A stretch of DNA of 38,192 bases from Chthoniobacteraceae bacterium. Lineage in GTDB: Bacteria > Verrucomicrobiota > Verrucomicrobiia > Chthoniobacterales > Chthoniobacteraceae. A program made the position numbers and the translations under genes. Every line of letters starts with the position of its first letter. The first letter of the stretch is position 1. Below are positions 26,913-34,671 of the stretch, one piece after another. The notes beneath the pieces are model-generated. The model was not told the origin of the DNA, ran no database searches, and worked only from the letters and a program-made list of their open reading frames with translations. The stretch lies in NCBI GenBank assembly GCA_947476255.1, contig CANJPY010000047.1, positions 1 to 38,192 of the forward strand. The letters are read 5' to 3'.

Positions 26913-29510
26913 TTATTGTTTCTGAGCGCCGCCCGTCGCTTCCCCTGCAGAAGCTGTTTCAGGAGCATTTATTTTTTTAGGAGGGCTCGCTGGTTTGAGT
27001 TCCTCAGCTGTCCAGGACTTGGTACGGGAGGCATTTTCGCTTCGAATTTTAGCCACCATTTCCGTGCTGATCGGTGAGCCATTGTGTTCCCACTCGCGGC
27101 GGATATACGTGAGAACTCCTGCGATCTGCTCGTCCGTTAAAGCGGCACCGAGGGGGGGCATTTCCAGATTCCATGTTTGCCCACCGACTTGGATGGGACC
27201 GACCAGTCCGTGCAAAAGAATACGGGGAAGAACGTCTGGTTTTCCCAAAACCCATTCGCTGTTTACAAGCGCGGGTGCGAGTCCGTCCATGCCGGTACCT
27301 GTGGGTTGGTGGCAGCCCACGCACAGCGTGTTATACACTCCCTTGCCGACTTCAAACAAAGCGGTTTCCGAGGCCGTGAGTGGCTGGATCACTGGCGGTG
27401 GTGGTACGCCGGGCTTTTGAGGCCAGGCCAGTCGTTCCTCCAAAGCTTGCACGAAGGGTTTCGCTTCCGTGTTTGCGGAGGCTGAGAGTTTTTCCAACTC
27501 TTCTGGGACGCTGTCTAGGTATAGGAGTTTCGGGGCAGGCGCTTTTTTGGCCCCCGTTGACTTTCCCGAGGCTCCCGCCAGCAAGGCCATTTGGATTGAA
27601 GAGTTGGAGGGTTGGGAGGCAATGATTTCGAGCAGTGTTTTGACATGCTCTTTGCGGCGCTCGGTCATCACGGCTTGAGCGAGAGCTTCTGCAAGAAGCG
27701 TGGGTAGTTGAGAGGTTTTCTTGGCCAGCAGGGTCTGTAATGTTTCAAGTTCACGGCCCCTGAGCCCTGATAAGATGGCATCCTTCACCAGAGGCTGGTT
27801 CCCTGATTTTGTCGCGAGGATTATCGCGTCGACCTGGGTTTCTGGAAATGAGCTGAGCTGGAACCCAAGCGCGATTTGTACAGCGACGCTCGGATCGTGG
27901 AGCATCTTTGCGAGCTCTCCCGCCTGCGGACGGCCTGCTAAACGAACCGCCATTGAACGCACATTCGCATCCCTGTCCTTCAATGCGGCGCTGATGACCT
28001 CCGGCGACAGGGCACCCATTCCTTCCAGAGTCCACAACGCGTGAATGCGCGCCGAAGGGGACTTTCCTTTTTGTGCGATAGTGTGGAGGGCTGGAGCAAC
28101 TGCTGTGTCATTACGCTCAACCAAAAGACGTTGGGCTGTGTCGCGTGTCCAGCCGTTTTGACTTTCGAGGAGCGCTGCGAGTCCGGCACTCTCCTCCGGT
28201 ATTTTTACTGCAGCTGGCTTGGTCTTGTCGGGGACCACACGCCAAATCCGGCCTTGATTAAAAGGCGTCTCCAAATTGCGGTCTTTGATGTTGGCAATCA
28301 AATAGTGGGTGAGGAAGCTTTTGTGCTGAATAATACCGCGATATAGATCGACGACATAAAGCGCTCCGTCCGGTCCTGAATAGGAGGTGACTGGACGGAA
28401 ACGTTCATCCGTAGAGGTCCAGAATTCAGTTCCTTCCAGCGCATTTTTTCCAGTAACCGCTCCGTCTTTTTCCGTCAGCAACACCCGTTTGACGAGGTTT
28501 CCAGCTGGTTCGGGAATAAAGGCATTGCCTATAAAAGCTCTGGGAAACAGGTCGCCCCGGTAAATTGACGCGCCGCAGGTGGCTGTTGAAGTTGCCAAGG
28601 TTCCGTCTTCGCGAAGCTGTTTTGAGTCGTAGCCCCGGTTGACTCCTGGTGTTTGGTGACTCGGCCAGGTGGACTGGTCTTTTAAGACCTGGACCCCCAG
28701 CCCCGAACTTGCCGTATAATTGGAATTACGGCGTGCCAGCGATTCAGGAAGAAAATTGGCGCGGAGGAAGTCAGAGTTGGAGTTGTAGAATTGACGGCCC
28801 AAATCGTCCTGCGTCATGCCCCACTGACCCCTGGAACCTGTAATTTCGTCAATGAACTTCCCATTCTTGAGCCGGTAGCGTTTGGAGTGGTTTGCGGAGT
28901 ATATCCAGTTGTCCAACATCCACGTGGGCGAATTAGCCATGTGTTCGGGCTGGCCGCCTGCCACTCCATAGGAGGCATCTAGGTTCTGTTTGAGATCAGC
29001 AACCCCGTCGCCATCGGTGTCTTTCATGAACCAAAGATGAGGAGGCTCAGAGACAAGGAGCCCGCCGTTGACACACATGAGCGAGCGCGGCATCAACAAG
29101 CCATCCGCAAAAACCGTCCGCTTATCCATCCGCCCGTCACCATCGGTATCCTCAAGCATGACAATGCGACCGATGGGCTGATTCTCTCCCGCGCCTTCCA
29201 CATCATGCATGTACCCGCGCATCTCGCACACAAACATCCGGCCCTTGTGATCCCAGGACAGTGCGACAGGGCTCTCTATCATTGGTTCCGCGGCAACGAG
29301 TTCCGCGTGAAATCCCGGGGCCAGTTTGAAAGTTTTCAGTTCTTCCTCCGGCGTGAGAGGCTTTGGCGCTGGCAGCTTGAACCTGATTTCAAACGTCTCC
29401 GGGCCGGCGCTCTTCGGATGCAGCGCCCAAAGAGCCGCGGTGGGTGTGATGAAACCGAGGGCCACGAAGGTTGCAATCGTGCGTTTGGTCTGATTCTGGG
29501 GCTGTTTCAT
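26913..29510 (-). CDS. PVC-type haem-binding membrane dehydrogenase with HEAT-like repeats
   Basis: An 865-residue exported protein starting MKQPQNQTKRTIATFVALGF, a signal peptide or anchor. Residues ~50-430 form the PVC-type dehydrogenase propeller, related to PQQ/sugar dehydrogenases (KLAPGFHAELVAAEPMIESP, WDHKGRMFVCEMRGYMHD, DTDGDGRMDKRTVFADGL, YVVDLYRG). Residues ~440-660 are helical and HEAT-like (LWTLEGMGALSPEVISAAL; DRDANVRSMAVRLAGR). The C-terminus carries a cytochrome c domain with CVGCH at 730-734 and GTGMDGLAPALV; a Met-containing MPPLGAALTDEQIA region is the probable axial ligand site. The last ~50 residues are Ala/Pro/Lys-rich and low in complexity. The likely role is oxidation of a small organic substrate with electrons passed to the attached haem; substrate unknown. 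Two DTDGDG loops look calcium-binding. It appears to be a single-gene transcript. Confidence 0.92.
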   Translation of the reverse strand: MKQPQNQTKRTIATFVALGFITPTAALWALHPKSAGPETFEIRFKLPAPKPLTPEEELKTFKLAPGFHAELVAAEPMIESPVALSWDHKGRMFVCEMRGYMHDVEGAGENQPIGRIVMLEDTDGDGRMDKRTVFADGLLMPRSLMCVNGGLLVSEPPHLWFMKDTDGDGVADLKQNLDASYGVAGGQPEHMANSPTWMLDNWIYSANHSKRYRLKNGKFIDEITGSRGQWGMTQDDLGRQFYNSNSDFLRANFLPESLARRNSNYTASSGLGVQVLKDQSTWPSHQTPGVNRGYDSKQLREDGTLATSTATCGASIYRGDLFPRAFIGNAFIPEPAGNLVKRVLLTEKDGAVTGKNALEGTEFWTSTDERFRPVTSYSGPDGALYVVDLYRGIIQHKSFLTHYLIANIKDRNLETPFNQGRIWRVVPDKTKPAAVKIPEESAGLAALLESQNGWTRDTAQRLLVERNDTAVAPALHTIAQKGKSPSARIHALWTLEGMGALSPEVISAALKDRDANVRSMAVRLAGRPQAGELAKMLHDPSVAVQIALGFQLSSFPETQVDAIILATKSGNQPLVKDAILSGLRGRELETLQTLLAKKTSQLPTLLAEALAQAVMTERRKEHVKTLLEIIASQPSNSSIQMALLAGASGKSTGAKKAPAPKLLYLDSVPEELEKLSASANTEAKPFVQALEERLAWPQKPGVPPPPVIQPLTASETALFEVGKGVYNTLCVGCHQPTGTGMDGLAPALVNSEWVLGKPDVLPRILLHGLVGPIQVGGQTWNLEMPPLGAALTDEQIAGVLTYIRREWEHNGSPISTEMVAKIRSENASRTKSWTAEELKPASPPKKINAPETASAGEATGGAQKQ

Positions 29511-29546
29511 AATTCAGGGAAAATGCAGGCAAGGAACAATCCAGTG

Positions 29547-29574
29547 ATTATTGGAGATAATCGTTTAAAGCCAA
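29547..29574 (-). promoter_or_regulatory. Candidate sigma-70 promoter with overlapping inverted repeat
   Basis: On the minus strand TTGGCT (complement of 29569-29574) and AATAAT (complement of 29547-29552) are separated by 16 bp, matching the -35 and -10 consensus at 4/6 and 5/6 positions. The -10 ends 36 bp before the PVC dehydrogenase ATG. A perfect inverted repeat, GATTAT/ATAATC (29546-29551 and 29557-29562), overlaps the -10 and spacer and could be an operator. Confidence 0.4.
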
Positions 29575-29860
29575 TTCTCTTTGAGCACAAATGAATCACG
29601 CTGGGCGGCCTTCTGCCCAAAAAATGCTTGTGGGACGGGAGGCCCGTCGTTTGTTGCACTCCGAAAACATTTTAAAGTGGTGATTGCCGACAATTGTCTT
29701 TGTGGCTGCAGTCGAGCCTGTAACGGTCCGTTGTGGAGCTCGCCGGCGTTTTGTTGGCGCACCAACGTGGAGTTGGCGAAAATTTGTTTGTGCCCAAATC
29801 TGCCTTCTCTATTTTACGCCCCTTAGCTCACTCGCACTCGTTTGAGAACATCCCCTCCTT
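29575..29860. other. Divergent intergenic region, remainder
   Basis: The rest of the 350-bp gap between the PVC dehydrogenase and SGNH genes. It holds the perfect palindrome GACAATTGTC at 29689-29698, a possible regulator site, and an AT-rich stretch near 29770-29820 that may be the promoter of the SGNH gene, though no good hexamers were fixed. No gene seen. Confidence 0.4.
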
Positions 29861-30574
29861 ATGAAATTCGGTATCTTTCTGAAGCTGTTTGCAGCTCTTT
29901 TACTTGTCTTAGGACCTTCTGGTTTTAGTGTTGAAGAAACAAGCGCTGCGCAGCCCTTGGTTTCAAAATGGGAGAAGGAAATTGCGGCCATCGAGCAGCG
30001 CGATCAATTGGGGGCTGCGACCAGACACGGGATCATTTTCGTGGGGAGTTCAAGCATTCGAAAGTGGACTTCGCTCGCCGAGGATTTTCCACAGCATAAA
30101 GTTCTCAATCATGGATTCGGAGGATCGCAATTATCGGATGCCGTGAGTTTTGCGGATCGCATTGTCATTCCCTACGAGCCTGGTTTTATCGTTCTGTATT
30201 CTGGCGGGAACGATATTAATGCGAACCGGACGGCGGATCAGGTTTTCGCTTCCTTTCGTGAATTTGTGGCCCGTGTGCGCGAGAGATTACCCGCTACTCG
30301 CATCGCGTTCATTTCCATCGCCGGCAATCCGAAACGATGGTCCCAGGTAGCGGAGGTTATCAGAGCGAATGCCCTCATAGAGGCCTATACCAAGGAGAAT
30401 CCCGGCTTGGTCTTTATCGATGTATTTCACTCTATGCTGGGCATTGATGGGCTGCCTAGACCGGAAATTTTTAGTGCGGATAATCTGCACATGAATGCCG
30501 AGGGGTATAAATTATGGAAGCAGGTTGTCGGGCCCTATCTTCCGGCAAGTTGCGGGGGGACTGAAGCTCGTTAG
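29861..30574 (+). CDS. Secreted SGNH/GDSL-family hydrolase
   Basis: A 237-residue protein with a signal peptide (FLKLFAALLLVLGPSGFS, to ~27-30). The SGNH blocks are in order: block I FVGSSSIRKW with the likely nucleophile S64, block II GFGGSQLSD, block III GGNDIN, and block V DNLHMNAEGY with D207 and H210 completing the triad. Family members are esterases or lipases, often carbohydrate acetylesterases in polysaccharide-degrading bacteria; specificity cannot be read here. ATG 29861 is preferred because it leads directly into the signal. The next gene starts 89 bp downstream. Confidence 0.9.
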   Translation: MKFGIFLKLFAALLLVLGPSGFSVEETSAAQPLVSKWEKEIAAIEQRDQLGAATRHGIIFVGSSSIRKWTSLAEDFPQHKVLNHGFGGSQLSDAVSFADRIVIPYEPGFIVLYSGGNDINANRTADQVFASFREFVARVRERLPATRIAFISIAGNPKRWSQVAEVIRANALIEAYTKENPGLVFIDVFHSMLGIDGLPRPEIFSADNLHMNAEGYKLWKQVVGPYLPASCGGTEAR

Positions 30575-30663
30575 AGGAGAGATTTCCAAAAGAAGAGTAA
30601 CTTCGATAAAAGAAATTGAAGTTTCGAACGTAGATCTGGAGACTGTGGGCTTAAAGGCCTCAA

Positions 30664-31374
30664 ATGGATCAACCCGTTGTCATCGTCTGCTGCACCCAGA
30701 AAAGCCCGGAGCAGCATTCTCAAGTGCTTCTCTATCAGTCGTTTGAAAGTGGAGGGCTGAGCAAGGTCTGCCGGCTTGAGATGGTTTGGAATAACTCTGA
30801 AGGACTCTCAGTCGTTTATAACCGGAAGGTACGGGAATATGCGGGGAGTGGTGTTGATTTTTTGATCTTTGTTCACGACGATGTCTATATCGACGACCTT
30901 AAGATCTACGACAAGTTAAAGCAGGCGTATTACGGCCTTGGTTTTAAGATTATAGGCGTTGCTGGAGCCACCTCCTTGAATATTGGTTTCCCTACCCTCT
31001 GGCACTTGATGGCTGATAGGAAACATCAGCGAGGATTCGTTCACCATGGAGCGGGGGGCGCACAAACAACAGTCACCAATTTCGGTCCAACCCCGTCGGA
31101 AGTTTTGATCATGGACGGCTTGTTCATGGCCGTTCATCTTCCATCGATCGTGAATTCAGGCTGGCAGTTTAACGAGCAATACCGCTTTCATCATTACGAT
31201 ATCTCAAGTTGTATCGATGCTTTTATTGCCGGATTAAGAATGGGGGTATACCCCATCCACTTGATCCATTTATCCCACGGCCTCGAAGCGGTTTCAAATA
31301 AAAGCTGGCAGGAAAGTAGCGACCTGTTTTTATCGCAATACGCTCCCAAAGAGGAGCAAGAGAGTCCGGAGTAG
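30664..31374 (+). CDS. Glycosyltransferase-like protein (GT-A fold, StrF-type)
   Basis: A 236-residue cytoplasmic protein with no signal peptide. FVHDDVYIDD (D72, D73) is the metal- and sugar-nucleotide-binding acidic motif of GT-A enzymes. FNEQYRFHHYDISSCIDA, late in the sequence, matches the pattern of the Glyco_tranf_2_5 group, named after streptomycin-pathway StrF, and LIMDGLFMAV fits the acceptor-side loop. The substrate is unknown. It may be involved in cell-surface glycan or protein glycosylation, together with the other glycosyltransferase at 32523-33722. Composition is more AT-rich than in the flanking cassettes. Confidence 0.75.
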   Translation: MDQPVVIVCCTQKSPEQHSQVLLYQSFESGGLSKVCRLEMVWNNSEGLSVVYNRKVREYAGSGVDFLIFVHDDVYIDDLKIYDKLKQAYYGLGFKIIGVAGATSLNIGFPTLWHLMADRKHQRGFVHHGAGGAQTTVTNFGPTPSEVLIMDGLFMAVHLPSIVNSGWQFNEQYRFHHYDISSCIDAFIAGLRMGVYPIHLIHLSHGLEAVSNKSWQESSDLFLSQYAPKEEQESPE

Positions 31375-31463
31375 GCGCTCGAAGAGCCTTTAGAATTGGG
31401 TGGCTTCCTCAAAAGGGATCTGACTGGGAGGGCCTCAGAGTGAGGGGAAGGGTGTGCCCAGAA

Positions 31464-31510
31464 CTTTGGCAACCGTGCACGAAACCGTGCACGAGGTTGT
31501 CCGTCCAAAG
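31464..31510 (+). promoter_or_regulatory. Hairpin with 12-bp tandem repeat upstream of nadA
   Basis: AACCGTGCACGA occurs twice in exact tandem (31471-31482 and 31483-31494), each copy containing the palindrome GTGCAC. The same segment folds as one stem: CTTTGG (31464-31469), CAACC and GTGCACG on the left pair with CGTGCAC, GGTTG (31495-31499) and CCAAAG (31505-31510) on the right, with a 4-nt loop AAAC and two small bulges. It ends 77 bp before the nadA start. It may be a tandem operator or a structured leader; it is not followed by a clean T run. Confidence 0.55.
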
Positions 31511-31587
31511 GGTGCAGGGAACATTTCTTTTCCTTGAAATCATTCCCTTCAGTTGCTCGGACGACGATCCTGTGACAGTGTTCTTTA

Positions 31588-32526
31588 ATGAGCACTCTCG
31601 GTGTTGATTTGGTTGAGGAGATATTAGCGCTAAAAAAGAAGCGCAATGCGGTCATCCTAGCCCATAACTATCAAGTCAAAGAAATTCAGGAAGTGGCTGA
31701 TTTCGTTGGCGACTCGCTCGGACTATCTATTCAGGCTTCGAACACAACGGCGGATGTCATCGCTTTTTGCGGCGTCCATTTTATGTCGGAGACGGCCAAG
31801 ATTTTGAATCCATCCAAAAAAGTGATTCTTCCCGATCTGGATGCGGGCTGTTCCTTGTCTGACTCCTGTCCGGCGGAGGCTTTGGAGGCTTTTTTAAACA
31901 AGAATACAGATAAAAACTACTACGTCATAGCCTACATCAATTGTTCGGCCGGAGTGAAAGCGCTCTCAGACGTGATTTGTACGAGCGGCAATGCGGTCAG
32001 GATTGTAAAGAGGGCGCCGGAGGGCCGGAATATTCTGTTCGTGCCGGACCAAAATCTTGGGCAATGGGTGATGGAGCAAACGGGGCGGGAGATGGAATTG
32101 TGGAAAGGATCGTGCTACGTCCATGTGGAATTCACTCGGCAAAGCATTCAGAAAATTCGGGAAGAGTATCCTCACGCTCCCGTGGTGGCGCATCCGGAAT
32201 GTACGGCTGCCGTTAGACTGCTTGCGGACGAAGTATGTTCGACGGAACGGATGATTGGGTATTGTAAGAACCACTCTGGGGAAGCGTTCATTATTGTCAC
32301 GGAGTCAGGCATGCTTCATCGGTTGCGGCGTGAAATGCCCGACAAAACCTTCATTCCCGGCCCCACGGATGTGTGTGCATGCGCGGACTGCCGCTTTATG
32401 AAGCGCAATACACTCCAAAAGCTCAGAGATGCGTTGTTTTCTTTGGAACCAGCGATTGAACTTCCCGAACAGATTCGCGCAAGGGCGGAGATTCCCATGC
32501 GGCGGATGCTGGAATGGAGTGCTTAA
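31588..32526 (+). CDS. nadA: Quinolinate synthase NadA
   Basis: A 312-residue cytoplasmic enzyme that condenses iminoaspartate with dihydroxyacetone phosphate to quinolinate in de novo NAD synthesis, using one oxygen-sensitive 4Fe-4S cluster. The family is unmistakable: ILAHNYQVKEIQEVADFVGDSL, FCGVHFMSETAKIL, DLDAGCSLSDSCP, YINCSAGVKALSD, FVPDQNLGQW, HPEC, TESGMLHRL and FMKRNTL. Likely cluster ligands are C88, C176 and C268. The length fits the compact form without an N-terminal extension. nadB and nadC are not in the window; nadA stands between two glycosyltransferase genes. Its TAA overlaps the stop of the convergent gene (shared TTAA at 32523-32526). Confidence 0.98.
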   Translation: MSTLGVDLVEEILALKKKRNAVILAHNYQVKEIQEVADFVGDSLGLSIQASNTTADVIAFCGVHFMSETAKILNPSKKVILPDLDAGCSLSDSCPAEALEAFLNKNTDKNYYVIAYINCSAGVKALSDVICTSGNAVRIVKRAPEGRNILFVPDQNLGQWVMEQTGREMELWKGSCYVHVEFTRQSIQKIREEYPHAPVVAHPECTAAVRLLADEVCSTERMIGYCKNHSGEAFIIVTESGMLHRLRREMPDKTFIPGPTDVCACADCRFMKRNTLQKLRDALFSLEPAIELPEQIRARAEIPMRRMLEWSA

Positions 32527-33722
32527 AGGGATCCGGATGGCGGACTGTCGTTGGCGCGCAAGTGGGTAAGGGCGGTTTGGTTTGATGGATCCAATTCCAG
32601 CGCGGACTTCCATGCTTCGATGGCTTGTGCTGTTTGGTTTTCCTGAGCGAGGGCATTTCCAAGATTATTGTAGAGCCCGACACTGGTTAGACCCAAGTCT
32701 ATTGCACGGAGGTAGTAGGGAATGCTGTTTGTTGTAAAGTTGCTCAGAAAAAGCGCATCCGCCAAAGCGAGGCAAGCTTGAGCGGAGTTGGGAACACGAT
32801 CGATGATTTTCAGGAGTGCGCGCGCAGCATATGCGGGAACCCCCAGGTCAATGTGGATGCGCGCCAAGACGAGAATTGCGGCGGAATGCTCGGGCTCAAA
32901 ATCAAGGATCCGACGGGTCAGTATTTCGGACTGTACCAATTCGCCTTGAACAAGGTGCTTGAGGGCCTTTTCGAGGATTGTATCAATCTCATTTGGAGAA
33001 AGCTGTGCGCATGGCGCTGGAGGCGTATTCTGCAGGCAAGCCCATCCAATGGATCCTATCCACTTGTCTCGAAAGTAGAGCTGGTCAGCGTTGAAATGCG
33101 CCACCTCTTCCAGGATTTTTGGTCTCGAAGAAACGCCGTTTCTGTCGTGGAGAACGACGGCCTCTGCGCAATACCAAACCTCCCAACGGCGCTGGCGTGC
33201 CACAAAACAGAGGTCTGCGTCTGATGCGATGAGAAAGTAGCCCTCGTCCAGCAGGCCGATTTCATAAAGAGCCTCTATCCTCACCACCATGCAGGCTCCA
33301 TTCACCCAGGGCATGGGGAGCGAGAGGGAGCAGTCATTCTGCGAAACTAGCCCGCTAATGTGACGCCCCGCCGGAAAGGCCTCCGTGCAGCCGCCATGGA
33401 TGATCCAATCCGTGTTGTCAGTGGCTAATTGTTTGGCGCCTGCAATGGCACACCGCGGGTGAGCCTCCATGAAGGCGAGGGCCTTTTGAACCGTCTCACG
33501 CTGCACATAGCAGTCCTGATTCAGTAGAATGGCATAGGCATGCCCTCGTTTCATCGCCTCTCTCAAACCGATGTTGCAGGCTTTGGTGAAGCCGCGGTTA
33601 TGGACATTGTTATCCACAACGAACGATTCGATGGGATAGGTGGAGGCTCTCAGATGAGAGAGGCACTCTTTAAGTTTTTCGGGCTCCCTGTAAAAAGGAA
33701 TAATTGCTAGTACGTCATTCAT
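32523..33722 (-). CDS. Family 2 glycosyltransferase with C-terminal TPR repeats
   Basis: A 399-residue cytoplasmic protein. Residues ~1-235 are a GT2 domain of the rhamnosyltransferase-like type: AIIPFYREPEKLKECL, VVDNNVHNRGFTKACNIGL, LLNQDCYVQ in place of a DxD, WVNGACMVVR and DADLCFVAR. Residues ~255-390 form about four TPR-like helical pairs (LVQGELVQSEILTRRIL; YNNLGNALAQENQTAQAIEAWKSALELDP). Such fusions usually transfer sugars to polysaccharide or protein, with the TPR part binding a partner. No membrane segment is visible. It starts at ATG 33722 and converges with nadA. Confidence 0.88.
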   Translation of the reverse strand: MNDVLAIIPFYREPEKLKECLSHLRASTYPIESFVVDNNVHNRGFTKACNIGLREAMKRGHAYAILLNQDCYVQRETVQKALAFMEAHPRCAIAGAKQLATDNTDWIIHGGCTEAFPAGRHISGLVSQNDCSLSLPMPWVNGACMVVRIEALYEIGLLDEGYFLIASDADLCFVARQRRWEVWYCAEAVVLHDRNGVSSRPKILEEVAHFNADQLYFRDKWIGSIGWACLQNTPPAPCAQLSPNEIDTILEKALKHLVQGELVQSEILTRRILDFEPEHSAAILVLARIHIDLGVPAYAARALLKIIDRVPNSAQACLALADALFLSNFTTNSIPYYLRAIDLGLTSVGLYNNLGNALAQENQTAQAIEAWKSALELDPSNQTALTHLRANDSPPSGSL

Positions 33723-33849
33723 GCTCGTTCCGGGGACAAAATAGGGAGGGATGGCGGGCCGTGAAAATCTTTTTGGGCTTTATTCAGGAAGAATAGCACA
33801 AATGCAATTCAGGCAATCAAAAACTGAGCATCTTGGCACCACGCTCGCT

Positions 33850-33886
33850 TTGGCATGTTGTTCGCAATCTTCAAAATTGAAATATA
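33850..33886 (+). promoter_or_regulatory. Possible promoter of the DJ-1/PfpI-family gene
   Basis: Two overlapping hexamer pairs lie in an AT-rich patch: TTGGCA (33850-33855) with CAAAAT (33872-33877), spacing 16, and TTGTTC (33858-33863) with AATATA (33881-33886), spacing 17. The second -10 ends 42 bp before ATG 33929. Weak, based on position and composition only. Confidence 0.3.
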
Positions 33887-33928
33887 TAGTCGGACAATGA
33901 ACCACACACGCTCCCTCTCTTGGCAATT

Positions 33929-34498
33929 ATGAAAAGTTCAAAGGTCCTGATCATCATTGGCGACGCCACGGAAACGGTGGACACACTCTATCCCTACTAC
34001 CGCCTCATTGAAGGCGGGTTTGAGCCCGTCATTGCCGCCCCTGAGAAGCGGCGGTACCAGATGGTCCTGCACGAAATTAAACCGGGGTGGACGATCACCA
34101 AGGAGTGGGAAGGGTACAGTCTTGAGGCAGATATCGCCTTCAAGGACATACGGCCGCAGGACTATGTCGGGATTTTCTTCAGCGGAGGCAGGGCGCCTGA
34201 ATACCTTCGGGAAGACGAGGCATTGCTGAGCATCACGCGCTATTTTTGGGAACATCAAAAGCCGATGGCAAGCGTCTGCCACGGTGTGGAAATTCCGGCT
34301 CGGGCGGGGATTGTCAAAGGCTTGCGGATGGCGACGGTGGCGAAGTGTAAATTTGATTTGGAGGTATGCGGCGGGGTCTACATCAACGCACCCTGCGTGA
34401 TTGACCGGAACATGGTCAGCGGGCGCACTTACCACGATAGCGGACACTTCGTGGGGCCATGGATCAAGCTGCTCGAGGCTGCTCGTAGCGCCTCCTGA
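33929..34498 (+). CDS. DJ-1/PfpI superfamily protein
   Basis: A 189-residue cytoplasmic protein. An in-frame TTG at 33920 is possible, but ATG 33929 is preferred. The alpha/beta core starts KVLIIIGDATETVDTLYPYYRL and contains the nucleophile elbow SVCHGVEIPARAG with C117, plus FFSGGRAPEYLRED, the segment that supplies the conserved acidic residue near the cysteine. Relatives act as proteases, glyoxalases, deglycases or amidases, so the exact reaction cannot be assigned. It is transcribed toward the minus-strand glucosidase gene. Confidence 0.9.
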   Translation: MKSSKVLIIIGDATETVDTLYPYYRLIEGGFEPVIAAPEKRRYQMVLHEIKPGWTITKEWEGYSLEADIAFKDIRPQDYVGIFFSGGRAPEYLREDEALLSITRYFWEHQKPMASVCHGVEIPARAGIVKGLRMATVAKCKFDLEVCGGVYINAPCVIDRNMVSGRTYHDSGHFVGPWIKLLEAARSAS

Positions 34499-34671
34499 GA
34501 ACGGCGCTAAAGGAACTGAGCGGGTGGCTCCGAAGGTGCTGCTTTTTTCTGCGAGTGAGTACGCGCTATCCACTTGGACTGTTTGGTGTCCAAGAGTTAT
34601 TCCCCTGTCTTTGCTGGGGAGGCTCTGGTGCATCCACGAGCGGCGGGCCTGGATTTCCGTGCAGTTGCGGC

